Origin: Steroidobacteraceae bacterium
GTDB lineage: Bacteria; Pseudomonadota; Gammaproteobacteria; Steroidobacterales; Steroidobacteraceae
Direction: 5' to 3'
DNA: 35,767 nt
NCBI GenBank assembly: GCA_025451275.1
Contig: JANWKR010000089.1
Span: forward strand, 1 to 35,767
A program made the position numbers and the translations under genes. Below the pieces are notes generated by a model that saw only the letters and a program-made list of their open reading frames with translations, searched no databases and was not told the origin of the DNA. Position 1 is the stretch's first letter, and each line of letters begins with the position of its first letter. Below, piece by piece: positions 1-7,002 of this stretch.

Positions 1-1437
1 GCGGCAGTGTCCTTCGGCCGGGCGCAGGATGGTCTCGCGGTACGGGATCCGCGGCGGCCGGGTCTTGACGTGCACGCCGTAGCGCTCGCCCATGCGCTCG
101 AGCAGCACGCGCAGGTGGAACTCGCCCATGCCGTACAGCACGGTCTCATTCACCGCCGCGTGGTGCTCGATGCGCACGCACGGATCCTCGGCGGTCAGCT
201 TGTGCAGGGTATCGGCGAGGCGCTGCTCGTCGCCGCGCCGCTCCGGCTCGATGGCGATGCCGAGCATCGGCGGCGGGAAGGCGACGGGCTTCAGGTGATA
301 CTGGTCCTCGTCGTGCGAATCGTGCAGCACCGCGTCGAGGTGCAGCTCGTCCACCTTCGGGATGGCGCAGATCTCCCCCGGCCCCGCCTCGGTAATCTCC
401 TTGGTGTCCTTGCCCAGCAGGCGCAGCAGGTGCGCGATCTTGACGGGCTTGCGCGCATCGCCGACGAACAGCTGGCTGCCCTGGCGTACCGTGCCCTGGT
501 GCACGCGCAGCACCCCGAGCTTGCCGACGTACGGGTCGATGCTCACCTTGAACACGTGGGCGATCACGTGCCGGGCCGGGTCGGGTGCCACGGCGACGCG
601 CTCGGCGCCCTCGCCCTCGCCCTTGAGGAACGGCGGCGGGTTGCCCTCGGCGGGGTTGGGCATGAGGCGCTCGATCACCTGCAGCAGCTCCGGCACGCCG
701 GCGCCGGTCTCGGCCGAGGCGAAGCACACCGGCACCAGGTGGCCCTCGCGCAGCGCCTGCTCGAACGGGTCGTGCAGCTGCTCGGGCGCGATCTCCTCGC
801 CCTGCTCCAGGTACAGCGCCATGAGCTTGTCGTCGAGCTCGACCACCTGGTCGATGATCTGGGTGTGCGCGGCCTCGACCGAGGAGAAGTCGGTGGCGCG
901 CCCGTGCGGCTGGAAGAAGCAGTCGACCACGCCATCACCGCCGCCGGCGGGGAGGTTGAGCGGCAGGCATTCGGTGCCGAAGCTCTCACGCAGCTGCGCG
1001 AGCACGTCGGCGCAGTGCGCGTCCTTGGCATCGATCTTGTTGACGATGACCAGCCGGCACAGCTCGCGCTCACGTGCGAACTCCATGAGGCGCTGCGTCA
1101 GGCTGTCGACGCCGCTGGCGGCGCTCACCACCACCGCCACCGCCTCGACCGCCTCCAGCACCGACAGCGTCCTGCCGAGGAAGTCCGGGTACCCGGGCGT
1201 GTCGATGACGTTGACGTGCACGCCGTCGCAGTCGAAGGTGCAGAGGGCGGTGTCGAGGGAATGCTGCAGGCGCTTTTCCTGCGGGTCGAAGTCCGACACC
1301 GTGGTGCCGCGCGCCAGGCTGCCACGGGCGCGGATCGCGCCGGCCTGCAGCAGCAGCGTCTCCAGAAGCGAGGTCTTGCCCGCGCCGGCCGGTCCGACCA
1401 GCGCGATATTACGGATGCCCGAAGTCGCGTACCCCAT
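1..1437 (-). CDS. Elongation factor G-like translational GTPase, partial (C-terminus outside window)
   Basis: The minus-strand frame is open from an ATG at 1437 to the window edge, giving 479 residues of a family that is usually about 690-700 long. Visible GTPase motifs are the P-loop GPAGAGKTS (residues 15-23), the G3 box DTPGYPD (79-85) and the G4 box NKID (132-135). Domains II and III and the start of domain IV should follow. The P-loop reads GPAGAGKT where canonical EF-G has GHIDAGKT, which is typical of EF-G-like paralogues rather than the main fusA product. No ribosomal protein or tuf genes lie nearby, which also argues against the str-operon fusA. Its exact role (translocation, ribosome recycling or stress-related) cannot be read from the sequence. 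The product is expected to be a cytoplasmic ribosome-associated GTPase. It is transcribed divergently from the small gene at 1594. Confidence 0.9.
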   Translation of the reverse strand, partial: MGYATSGIRNIALVGPAGAGKTSLLETLLLQAGAIRARGSLARGTTVSDFDPQEKRLQHSLDTALCTFDCDGVHVNVIDTPGYPDFLGRTLSVLEAVEAVAVVVSAASGVDSLTQRLMEFARERELCRLVIVNKIDAKDAHCADVLAQLRESFGTECLPLNLPAGGGDGVVDCFFQPHGRATDFSSVEAAHTQIIDQVVELDDKLMALYLEQGEEIAPEQLHDPFEQALREGHLVPVCFASAETGAGVPELLQVIERLMPNPAEGNPPPFLKGEGEGAERVAVAPDPARHVIAHVFKVSIDPYVGKLGVLRVHQGTVRQGSQLFVGDARKPVKIAHLLRLLGKDTKEITEAGPGEICAIPKVDELHLDAVLHDSHDEDQYHLKPVAFPPPMLGIAIEPERRGDEQRLADTLHKLTAEDPCVRIEHHAAVNETVLYGMGEFHLRVLLERMGERYGVHVKTRPPRIPYRETILRPAEGHCR

Positions 1438-1593
1438 AGCGGAATGCTCCCGGCAAGGTTGAACCGGCGCCGCACTGAGCATCCGGCAGGCAAAAGCCTA
1501 CTCCGCATCGGGCGCCGGCGGCTACTCGCACACGTCCCGCCGCGGCGTACCATGTCAGCCATGGACGCAGGCATGACGCAAGGAGAACGGGGC

Positions 1594-1770
1594 ATGAACG
1601 GACGCGACGCGGCACGCCGCCGCGACGAGGAGAAGGTCCAGCGCCAGCTGGATGAGGCGCTCGCGGCCAGTTTTCCGGCGAGCGACCCGGTATCGATCGT
1701 GACTTCGCACCACGAGGAAGACTGGGGCGCGGGCGCGGCGGCTCAGCCGGCGCCCGGCGACGCGGACTGA
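1594..1770 (+). CDS. Small conserved hypothetical protein (58 aa) with SFPASDPVS motif
   Basis: I chose the ATG at 1594 because an AAGGAG ribosome binding site sits at 1580-1585, 8 nt upstream. In-frame ATGs at 1552, 1561 and 1573 lack one. The product is short, charged and soluble: a basic start (GRDAARRRDEEK), an amphipathic stretch, then DEALAASFPASDPVS and an acidic, Ala/Pro-rich tail. The DEAL..SFPASDPVS stretch recurs, from memory, in many small uncharacterised proteobacterial proteins, so I regard this as a real gene. No function can be assigned. It converges on the SpoVR-family gene with only 3 nt between the two stop codons. Confidence 0.72.
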   Translation: MNGRDAARRRDEEKVQRQLDEALAASFPASDPVSIVTSHHEEDWGAGAAAQPAPGDAD

Positions 1771-1773
1771 ATA

Positions 1774-3135
1774 TCAGGGCGCGGTGAGCTCGAGGGTCGA
1801 GCCGGCCTGGTTCACGGTAGTCAGGACGATCGGGCGGCGCCAGACGCGCTGAACGTAATCCAGTACCTTACGGCTACGCTCCAGGTCCAGCCCACGCCCG
1901 TCGACGGCGCTGTCGTGCGCCAGCTCGAGCGTGCCGTCATTGCGCACCTTCACGGCCGACACGATGGGCGCGCCGAAATTGTATTTGGGCGCCAGCACCG
2001 CCTCGTGCAGCGCATTCAGGTCCTGCTCGAGCACCTTGATCTGCCCGTCGCTGCGCGCGCTGTAGCGGAACATGCCGAGCTCCTCGGCCAGCTCGCGCGT
2101 CAGGTGATTGCGTACGAAAGCGAAGTCGTCGTCCTGCTCCATGATGGCGCGGGCGGCCGCGAGCCCGTCCTGCTCGACGATCTTCTCCCACATGACAAAG
2201 CCGAGGTGGTACGGGTTGATGCTGAGCGCCACCTGCTGCTCGGCGGCGATCGGACGCACCACGTCCGAGTGGCACTTGATCGCATCCACGTACGCCTGCT
2301 GCGGCACGAAGTCCGCCTCGCGCAGCAGCCGCGCGTGCCAGTACGAGGCCCAGCCCTCGTTCATGATCTGCGTGGCGAACACCGGGTAGAAATAGAACGA
2401 CTCCTCGCGCACGGCGAGGAAGATGTCGCGCTCCCAGCTCTCCATGTCCGGTGAGTAGTGCGCCAGGAACCACAGCAGGTCCTTCTCCGAGTGCGGCGGA
2501 ACCGGCGCCCGCCGGCGCGCCTCGGGGGCCGCGCTCGCCGCGGCCGGCTCGAGCGCGGCGAAGCGCTTGCGGAAGGTGTCGTCGACCAGCGCCTTCGGGT
2601 CCTCGGCGTACTCGGGGTAGCGCGGCCGGCGCAGCGGCACGTCGACGTCGATGTGCTGCTCGAGCGCGAGCGCGGCATCGAGCACCTGCTCGACGCGCTG
2701 CGCGCCGTGGGTCTCGATCGCCGCCGAGATCTGGCGCGCGTGATTGGCGGCGTGCTCGACGATGCGCTCGCTCACCTGCTCCTGGCAGCGCCTGAACAGC
2801 AGGTTGTTGCGCGAGAAATCGGCGTGACCGAGCACGTGCGCGGTCACCAGGATGTTCTCCGCCAGGCCATTGCTCTCGGCCAGGTAGGCGTGGCCGGGGT
2901 TGCCGGGGAACACCACCTCGAACAGGCGCGAGTGCCCCATGTGGCGCTGGATCAGCTGGTAGATGTAGCGCACGCCGAAGGACCAGTGCGGCATGCGTAC
3001 CGGCAGCCCGTAGACGGCGATCTCCATCATGAAGCTGTCGGGCACCGCCTCGAAATCGACCGGGTGGAACTTGAGGCCCTGGGCGGCCGCCAGCTCCTCG
3101 ATGCGCCGCGTGTAGTCCTGCCAGCTGCCGCTCAC
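1774..3135 (-). CDS. SpoVR family protein (YcgB-like)
   Basis: This 453-residue cytoplasmic protein belongs to the SpoVR/YcgB family. Family features include an N-terminal WQDYTRRIEELA region, HWSFGVRYIYQL, the FPGNPGHAYLAESN stretch, and NEGWASYWHARLL near the middle. Bacillus SpoVR takes part in spore cortex formation; in Gammaproteobacteria its biochemical role is unknown, but it travels with prkA and yeaH in a stress-induced operon, as here. The frame stays open well upstream, but those codons lie antisense-free inside the preceding gene in another frame. I place the start at the GTG at 3135 because it overlaps the upstream TGA as GTGA, a coupling pattern seen five times in this window, and because homology begins there. 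Length is slightly short of E. coli YcgB (about 510). Confidence 0.93.
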   Translation of the reverse strand: MSGSWQDYTRRIEELAAAQGLKFHPVDFEAVPDSFMMEIAVYGLPVRMPHWSFGVRYIYQLIQRHMGHSRLFEVVFPGNPGHAYLAESNGLAENILVTAHVLGHADFSRNNLLFRRCQEQVSERIVEHAANHARQISAAIETHGAQRVEQVLDAALALEQHIDVDVPLRRPRYPEYAEDPKALVDDTFRKRFAALEPAAASAAPEARRRAPVPPHSEKDLLWFLAHYSPDMESWERDIFLAVREESFYFYPVFATQIMNEGWASYWHARLLREADFVPQQAYVDAIKCHSDVVRPIAAEQQVALSINPYHLGFVMWEKIVEQDGLAAARAIMEQDDDFAFVRNHLTRELAEELGMFRYSARSDGQIKVLEQDLNALHEAVLAPKYNFGAPIVSAVKVRNDGTLELAHDSAVDGRGLDLERSRKVLDYVQRVWRRPIVLTTVNQAGSTLELTAP

Positions 3136-4340
3136 GGGCTGTCCTGCGCTGGCGGCGCGGCCGGGGCAGGCGCGGCGTCCGGCACCTGTGCCTCGGCGGT
3201 GAAGAAGTGGCGCACCGCGCCCCACACGTCGTCGAAGTCGTTGAGCGCGTAGGAGCCGGCGGCGCAGCCGGAGGACTGCAGCTCCGCGAACAGCTTGCCG
3301 GTCTCGGTGGCGAGCTGGCGCGACAGGCCGGAAGACACCTCGACGTAGCCGGTGAAGCAGGTGTCGGCGGCGATGCCGGCGAGTGCGCCACGCGCTTCGG
3401 CGGCATCGCTCACCGAGTTGTCGCCGTCGGAGGCGTAGAACAGGTAGATGTTGGCCCGCCCGGGGTTGTAGCGCGCGTCCATGATCTCGCGCACCTTGAG
3501 CAGCCCCGTGGAGGCGACCGTGCCGCCGGTGCCGGACACCTGGAAAAAGTCCGGCTCGCTGAACTCCCACGCCTCGGTGGTGTGCGCCACGAACACCGTC
3601 TCGAGCGAGCGGTACTCGCGCCGCAGGCCCTGCACCACCCAGAAGAAGAAAGTCTTGGCGAGCTTGCGGTCGCGGTCGGACATGCTGCCCGACACGTCCA
3701 GCATGAAGAACACCACCGCGTGCACCGCCGGCTGCTTGCGCCGCGCCAGCTGCCGGAAGCGCAGGTCCTCGTCGGTGAAGGTCGGGGTCGCGCCCGGCGC
3801 GCCGCGCCGCTTCACCAGCTCCTTGAAGGAGCGCCGCCGGTCGAGGCGCGAACGCGCGCCGCGCCGGTCCCAGCCCTCGCGGATCCAGTCGCTGTCGTCG
3901 GAAGGACCGGTGCGCGCCTTGAGATTGGGCAGCTGCATCTCCTCCCACAGCCAGTCGACGATGTCGTCGACCTTGAACTCGAGCAGCAGCTGCATCTCGC
4001 CCTCGTCACGGCCGCCGGCGCCCTTCTCGCCCGGTCCCTGGTCGCGCGACGGATCGGCGAGCACGTCGCCGGGCTTGGCCTTGCCCTGGCCCGCGCCCTG
4101 CTGCTCCTCGGGACGGCGCAGCCGGAAGTGATAGTGCTCGAGCATGCGCACCGGCACGCGCACGGTGCGGGCGCCGTCATTGATGACTTCGCCGCCGGCG
4201 ATGATGTCGGGGAGATTGGCGCGCACCGCCTCGCGGATCTTCTCGTCGTGGCGCAGCCAGTCGCGCGCGCCGCGCGAGAACAGCTCGTACCATTTCGCGG
4301 CGCCGGGTTTTTCGCCGCGCTTGCCGCCCGCTTCGTCCAT
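3132..4340 (-). CDS. YeaH/YhbH family protein (DUF444) with VWA-like domain
   Basis: The product has 402 residues. A basic N-terminus and a charged, Gly-rich linker (about 78-115) precede a von Willebrand A-like domain with the metal-binding motif DVSGS (215-219), a GTGGT loop (270-274) and SDGDN (304-308). This is the DUF444 family (E. coli YeaH, Bacillus YhbH). It lies 32 nt after prkA, and its TGA overlaps the SpoVR start, so all three are probably cotranscribed. YeaH-like proteins are thought to act with the PrkA kinase in starvation and stress responses; the substrate or partner cannot be seen here. An AAAAGGAG element lies upstream of the ATG at 4340, at a rather long spacing of about 12 nt. 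Confidence 0.93.
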   Translation of the reverse strand: MDEAGGKRGEKPGAAKWYELFSRGARDWLRHDEKIREAVRANLPDIIAGGEVINDGARTVRVPVRMLEHYHFRLRRPEEQQGAGQGKAKPGDVLADPSRDQGPGEKGAGGRDEGEMQLLLEFKVDDIVDWLWEEMQLPNLKARTGPSDDSDWIREGWDRRGARSRLDRRRSFKELVKRRGAPGATPTFTDEDLRFRQLARRKQPAVHAVVFFMLDVSGSMSDRDRKLAKTFFFWVVQGLRREYRSLETVFVAHTTEAWEFSEPDFFQVSGTGGTVASTGLLKVREIMDARYNPGRANIYLFYASDGDNSVSDAAEARGALAGIAADTCFTGYVEVSSGLSRQLATETGKLFAELQSSGCAAGSYALNDFDDVWGAVRHFFTAEAQVPDAAPAPAAPPAQDSP

Positions 4341-4372
4341 GCGCTACTCGTACTCCTTTTCGGAGCGCGGCG

Positions 4373-6331
4373 CTACTCCTGGGCCAGCAGTGTGGTGACG
4401 TAGCTCAAGGCTTCCTTGGCGCTGTGCTCATCGTAGCCGTACTCGGTCACCAGGCGCTGCTGCACGACGGAGATCTTCTGGCGCGCGTCGTCGTCCGGGC
4501 GCGCCGTGGAAGTCACCAGGCGCAGCACGTCGCGGCGTTCCTCGAACAGATACTGCTCGATCGCTTCGCGCATGCGGGCGTGACTTCCCAGCTTGAACTT
4601 CTCGCCGGCCTTGAAGGCCACCATGGCCTTGCGCACCACCTCCTGGCGGAACGACTGCTTGCCGGAGTCGGACACCTTGATCTTTTCCTCGACCGAGCGC
4701 AGGAAGCGCTCGTCGGCGGGGCGGTTCTCGCCGGTGATCGGGTCGGTGACCTGGCGGTGATCGAGCGAGGCCTCGACCTCGTCCAGGTACTTCTCCAGCA
4801 GCTGCTGCGCCTCGGCCTCGAAGGAAGCGAACATGGCGCGGTGCACGTCCTCCTTGACCCAGCGGTTGTAGAATTCCTTGCGCGCCGTCACCAGGTGGTC
4901 GATCCAGGCTTTCTTCTGCTTGGCGTCCATGCGCGCATCGCTCTCGATCGAATCCTTGAGCGCCAGCAGCAGCTCCATGCTGGTGAGGCTGTGGGTGTTG
5001 CCGCGCGTGATGGCGTTGGAGATGGCATTGATGACGAAGCGCGGGCTGACCCCGTGCATGCCCTCGTCGGGCGCTTCGGCGTGCAGCCGCGTGCCCTCGG
5101 TCTCGGGCACGCCCTCGACCGCCTCGCCGGCGTAGACGCGCAGCTTCTTGGCCACGTCCAGCCCCTCGCGCTCGGGCTTCACCAGGCGCGTCAGGATGGC
5201 GAACACCGAGGCGAGGTTGAGCACGTGCGGATCCAGGTGCACGTTGCGGAACGCCGGGGCGCCGGATACCAGCTTCTGGTAGATGCGCGATTCGTCGCGG
5301 TAGGACAGCGCGTAGGGGATCTTGATGATCACCATGCGGTCCAGCAGCGCCTCGTTCTCCTTCTCCTGCAGGAACTTGTGGAACTCGGCGAGATTGGTGT
5401 GCGCCAGGATGGTCTCGTCGAGGTGGATCAGCGGGAAGCGCGACACCTTGACGTTCTTCTCCTGCGTCAGGGTCAGCAGCAGGTAGAGGAACTCGCGCTT
5501 GACCTTCAGGATCTCGATCATCTCCAGCACGCCGCGGCTGGCGGCGTACACCGCGCCCGACCACGACCAGGCACGCGGGTCGCCCTCGTCGCCGATCTGC
5601 GCGACCTTGGCCAGGTCCACCGAGCCGACCAGGTCGGCGATGTCGGCGGTGGTCGGGTCGTGCGGCGCGTAGGTGCCGATGCCGACGCGCGAGGCCTCGG
5701 CGAGGAACACGCGCTCCACCGGCACCCGCTGCAGGTCGCCCTCGAACTCGCGCTCGACGAAGTCACGGGCCCACGGCGACAGCTCGCCCTGGATGTTGAC
5801 GCCGTAGCGCTCGCGGAACTCGGGACGCAGGCTCATGGGGATGAGGTTGAGCGGGTTCTCGCGCAGCGGCGAGCCGCGGATGGCGTACAGCGCGCCTTCG
5901 TCGGTACGGCTGTATTCCTCGAGCCCGCGCTTGAGCAGGATGGCGAGCGTCGACTTGCCGCCCGAGGGCGGCCCGAGCAGCAGCAGCAGGCGCCGCCCGA
6001 CGTCGGAACCTGCGGCGGCCGCCTTGAAATAATCGACCACGCGCGACAGCGGCTCGTCGATGCCGAACAGCTCGCGCTTGAACAGCTCGCGCGCGCGCAT
6101 GCTCTCGGCGGCGTCGGTCTGGCCGGCGCGGCCGTGCCAGCGCAGCATGTCCCAGATGTATTCGTGACTCGAGCGCGCCAGAGCGGCGGGATTGGCGGGC
6201 AGGATGCTGGCGATGAAGTCACCGAAGGTGCCTTCCCAGCGCTGGGCGCGGTGCAGGCGGCTGAACGAGCTCAGCGTTTCGATGAAGTCGGCGGTGGTGC
6301 CGTGAGGAGTCTGGTCAACAGCGAGTCGCAT
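4373..6331 (-). CDS. prkA: PrkA family serine protein kinase
   Basis: The product has 652 residues, close to E. coli YeaG (644). The N-terminal half is the AAA-like PrkA domain with a Walker A motif GPPSGGKS at 120-127. The middle contains LILHLDETILAH-type and IIKIPYALSYRDESRIYQ family signatures, and the C-terminal third is the PrkA kinase-like domain. Family members phosphorylate proteins on serine and are induced by starvation or stationary phase in enterics; targets here are unknown. The ATG at 6331 follows a strong GGGAGGAAAGG Shine-Dalgarno tract. It heads a three-gene operon with the YeaH-like and SpoVR-family genes, the same order as the conserved stress module elsewhere. Expression is probably controlled from the AT-richer patch about 70-170 nt upstream. 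Confidence 0.95.
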   Translation of the reverse strand: MRLAVDQTPHGTTADFIETLSSFSRLHRAQRWEGTFGDFIASILPANPAALARSSHEYIWDMLRWHGRAGQTDAAESMRARELFKRELFGIDEPLSRVVDYFKAAAAGSDVGRRLLLLLGPPSGGKSTLAILLKRGLEEYSRTDEGALYAIRGSPLRENPLNLIPMSLRPEFRERYGVNIQGELSPWARDFVEREFEGDLQRVPVERVFLAEASRVGIGTYAPHDPTTADIADLVGSVDLAKVAQIGDEGDPRAWSWSGAVYAASRGVLEMIEILKVKREFLYLLLTLTQEKNVKVSRFPLIHLDETILAHTNLAEFHKFLQEKENEALLDRMVIIKIPYALSYRDESRIYQKLVSGAPAFRNVHLDPHVLNLASVFAILTRLVKPEREGLDVAKKLRVYAGEAVEGVPETEGTRLHAEAPDEGMHGVSPRFVINAISNAITRGNTHSLTSMELLLALKDSIESDARMDAKQKKAWIDHLVTARKEFYNRWVKEDVHRAMFASFEAEAQQLLEKYLDEVEASLDHRQVTDPITGENRPADERFLRSVEEKIKVSDSGKQSFRQEVVRKAMVAFKAGEKFKLGSHARMREAIEQYLFEERRDVLRLVTSTARPDDDARQKISVVQQRLVTEYGYDEHSAKEALSYVTTLLAQE

Positions 6332-7002
6332 CGTCCTTTCCTCCCGTTGAGCTCGAGGGTCTCGGGGCCAAGGCGCCGGGCGATGCCGGCGTTGCCAGCG
6401 TTATTAACTTAGTCCCAACGACCCGCATAAATGAGTGACGCCCTTCTGATCCTCAAGCACTCATTACGTTAAGACGGTCACAGGCGCAGATTGTTCACTC
6501 TCGGCGGCCCGCGCGCCACCGGCACCTGCGGCGCGCGCGCCAAGCGTGGGGCCGCGGCGACGGCGTCGGCGCTTAAGTATCTGATTTGCTGAGTGCCGCG
6601 TGCGGCGTGCCGGAATGCGGTGCGCGACCCCGATCCGGGAGCCGCCGCGTGCGCGTTCCACTCAGCGCGCGTTCAGCATCGGCGTGGGTGCGCCGCCGAC
6701 GCGGCGGCGCGGGCGCGACTCGTGTCGCGGCGTGCCACGGTGCGCGCGCGGCGCTGCTGGTGCCCGCCGCCGCCAGGTGCGGCGCGCGGCGCGCGCCGCG
6801 TGAGACTTCGATCACTGTGCGTCGCGGCCCTACGACGCCGCCTGTCGTTATTGTGAACTGACGCACTGCGCTGCGGCAGAGGCGACATATCCTGCAGCGG
6901 CGAGGTTCTCCGTGCGTCGCAGACGCTTGCGGCCGCGCGGACATGCCCAGGGACGGCGCTCGGCAAACGAACTAATTGACTGTGCTTGTGGAGACACGCG
7001 AC
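6332..7002. other. Gene-free intergenic region (about 670 nt)
   Basis: This gap separates the divergent prkA operon and the TonB/CheA-like cluster. Apart from the AT-richer patch at 6399-6480, it is very GC-rich, with alternating CG runs. Short open frames exist on both strands (for example 6586-6861 plus), but they are Arg/Ala/Cys-rich, show no ribosome binding site and look like composition artefacts. I see no tRNA, no convincing terminator and no clear promoter for the downstream cluster, although one must presumably lie at 6840-7000, where the sequence becomes less GC-extreme. Confidence 0.6.
6399..6480 (-). promoter_or_regulatory. Putative promoter/operator patch upstream of prkA, with 8-bp inverted repeat
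   Basis: This short stretch is clearly AT-richer than its surroundings. On the plus strand AATGAGTG (6430-6437) and CACTCATT (6458-6465) form a perfect 8-bp inverted repeat around a 20-nt spacer. On the minus strand, reading toward prkA, CTAAGTTAA (about 6412-6404) is a loose match to a stationary-phase type -10 element. No convincing -35 or sigma-54 -24/-12 pair was found. A role as prkA promoter/operator is inferred from position. Confidence 0.3.

Noticed and set aside
1489-1500. Short repeat AGGC-AAAA-GCCT upstream of the 58-residue gene
   Set aside because: Four-base arms are not informative, and it is not placed like a terminator of either neighbour.
7-1593. The long plus-strand frame upstream of the 58-residue gene
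   Set aside because: It is antisense to the EF-G-like gene; only its last 58 codons have a ribosome binding site and a conserved motif.
4424-6412. A 662-codon plus-strand frame opposite prkA
   Set aside because: It is a mirror of prkA codons (Leu/Val/Gln/His-rich) with no start signal and no recognisable domain.
6361-6420. Possible sigma-54 promoter before prkA (CTGGCAACG)
   Set aside because: The GC of the -12 element is missing at the required distance.
6785-6800. 16-bp perfect palindrome CGCGGCGCGCGCCGCG
   Set aside because: It lies in a tract of almost pure C and G where such palindromes arise easily; no flanking signal supports an operator.
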